Assembly: GCA_022695795.1 (NCBI GenBank)
Contig: MU404070.1
Location: forward strand, 1-64,000
From: Biscogniauxia marginata
Taxonomy: Eukaryota; Ascomycota; Sordariomycetes; Xylariales; Xylariaceae
Length of the DNA: 64,000 nt
Direction: 5' to 3'
Of this stretch, positions 63,257-64,000 are shown in pieces. Both the position numbers and the translations under genes were made by a program. The notes under the pieces were generated by a model. That model worked only from the letters and a program-made list of their open reading frames with translations. It was not told where the DNA came from and searched no databases. Every line of letters starts with the position of its first letter. Position 1 is the stretch's first letter.

Positions 63257-64000
63257 CCTTCCTGAACCTTCTGCCCCATAATGATTTCGTCCTTCTTAGA
63301 ACTCGTGATGCTATTCACCCTACCTTGGGCATGGATTCAGCGTATGATGTGAGCAGCTTCTTTTTTTCGTTGAACGGTCACTACGGAATCTGCTATTCTC
63401 CTGTAAAATGAAACCTAAGGACCTATGGTCAATACAGTGACACCAATCCCTTCGTACATCAGTCTTCTGTCCTGGTTACTAGGTTAATAACGGTAAAATA
63501 GTTATAATAACTAAAGCTTAAAGACAAAATTGTAGATTCCTAGCAAAAGACATAAAAAGCTAACTGCTGTCACGGCGTAACCTAGCTAAACCCACTACGC
63601 TAGCTGCTCTCTCAAAAGGGCAACGGAATATCAAGTCCGGCGACTTGACACTAGGTTTTAAGTGTAAAGGTGGCTTATTAGTCTTTTATATTTAAATTGA
63701 GATTCTAAGTAGGGAGAAATCTGGTCTTATACTGAAATATAGTATAAAAACGATTTTCCCCTACATACATACCCCTTTTCATAGCAACAAAGCCAAGCAA
63801 CTACCCTGAGCTGCTCACAATATATGGGTATAGCTATATAACGTTGGCGAGTTTATATAGTTTATAATTATCAAGGGAAAGTAACTAGGCTGGTAAGTAT
63901 GTAGGTATGTACCTACCCTTATGATCCTAGAAACGGAAGGTAAATTATAGATCAAGCTCCTGGGGAATCAAGTTTATCTACAGCATATGTGGCTGTAGCA
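63257..64000. other. Right-edge spacer, no gene seen
   Basis: The chromate transporter 3' UTR is followed by AT-rich sequence with TATATA-type words and one TAGGTATGTACCTA stretch near 63900. No coding frame is supported before the window ends. Confidence 0.55.

Overview
The window is nuclear DNA of a filamentous ascomycete (Pezizomycotina, most likely Sordariomycetes; the order cannot be fixed from this sequence alone). The evidence is many short spliceosomal introns, mostly about 47-130 nt, with GTAAGT, GTGAGT or GTACGT donors and CTAAC/CTAAT branch points. The gene complement is typically fungal: a CSI2-like protein, a Yor1-type ABC transporter, Ded1, a P5B ATPase and class V myosin. Intergenic spacers are long, rich in microsatellites and in TAGGTACCTA-like words. 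All exon structures below were assembled by eye from splice signals, reading-frame phase and family knowledge.

Layout. From 0 to 9 kb: a CSI2-like membrane protein (+) and a large YOR1-like ABCC transporter (-). From 9 to 14.9 kb: a gene-poor spacer holding one relic of an ankyrin/NACHT-type protein. From 14.9 to 48.6 kb: a dense housekeeping block. It holds an INO80 subunit Ies1-like gene (-), DED1 RNA helicase (-), 20S proteasome beta-4/PRE1 (-) divergent from RRP9/U3-55K (+), a 16-exon P5B ATPase of the YPK9/ATP13A2 type (-), NAP1 (+), 3-phosphoglycerate dehydrogenase (+), class V myosin (+) and FAP7/adenylate kinase 6 (+). From 48.6 to 64 kb: a gene-poor, AT-rich, accessory-looking compartment. 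It holds a broken O-methyltransferase, an unrecognised gene fragment, a weak tRNA/SINE-like element, a secreted GMC oxidoreductase, a small cysteine-rich protein and a fungal chromate (CHR) transporter.

The housekeeping genes serve different core processes: ribosome biogenesis and translation (RRP9, FAP7, DED1), chromatin (IES1, NAP1), protein turnover (PRE1), serine synthesis, polarised transport (myosin V) and vacuolar/endolysosomal cation or polyamine export (P5B). No operon-like logic links them.

No wholly new multi-gene system was found. The most unusual signals are gene-structure oddities and hairpins: a PRE1 start codon split by an intron, a probable 8-nt micro-exon in RRP9, a probable GC-AG intron in the chromate transporter, an in-frame 87-nt intron in the serine gene, a NAP1 last intron whose retention would remove a CaaX box, a perfect 23-bp inverted repeat 77 nt upstream of the chromate transporter, and two decayed genes with RIP-compatible stop codons in the accessory end.
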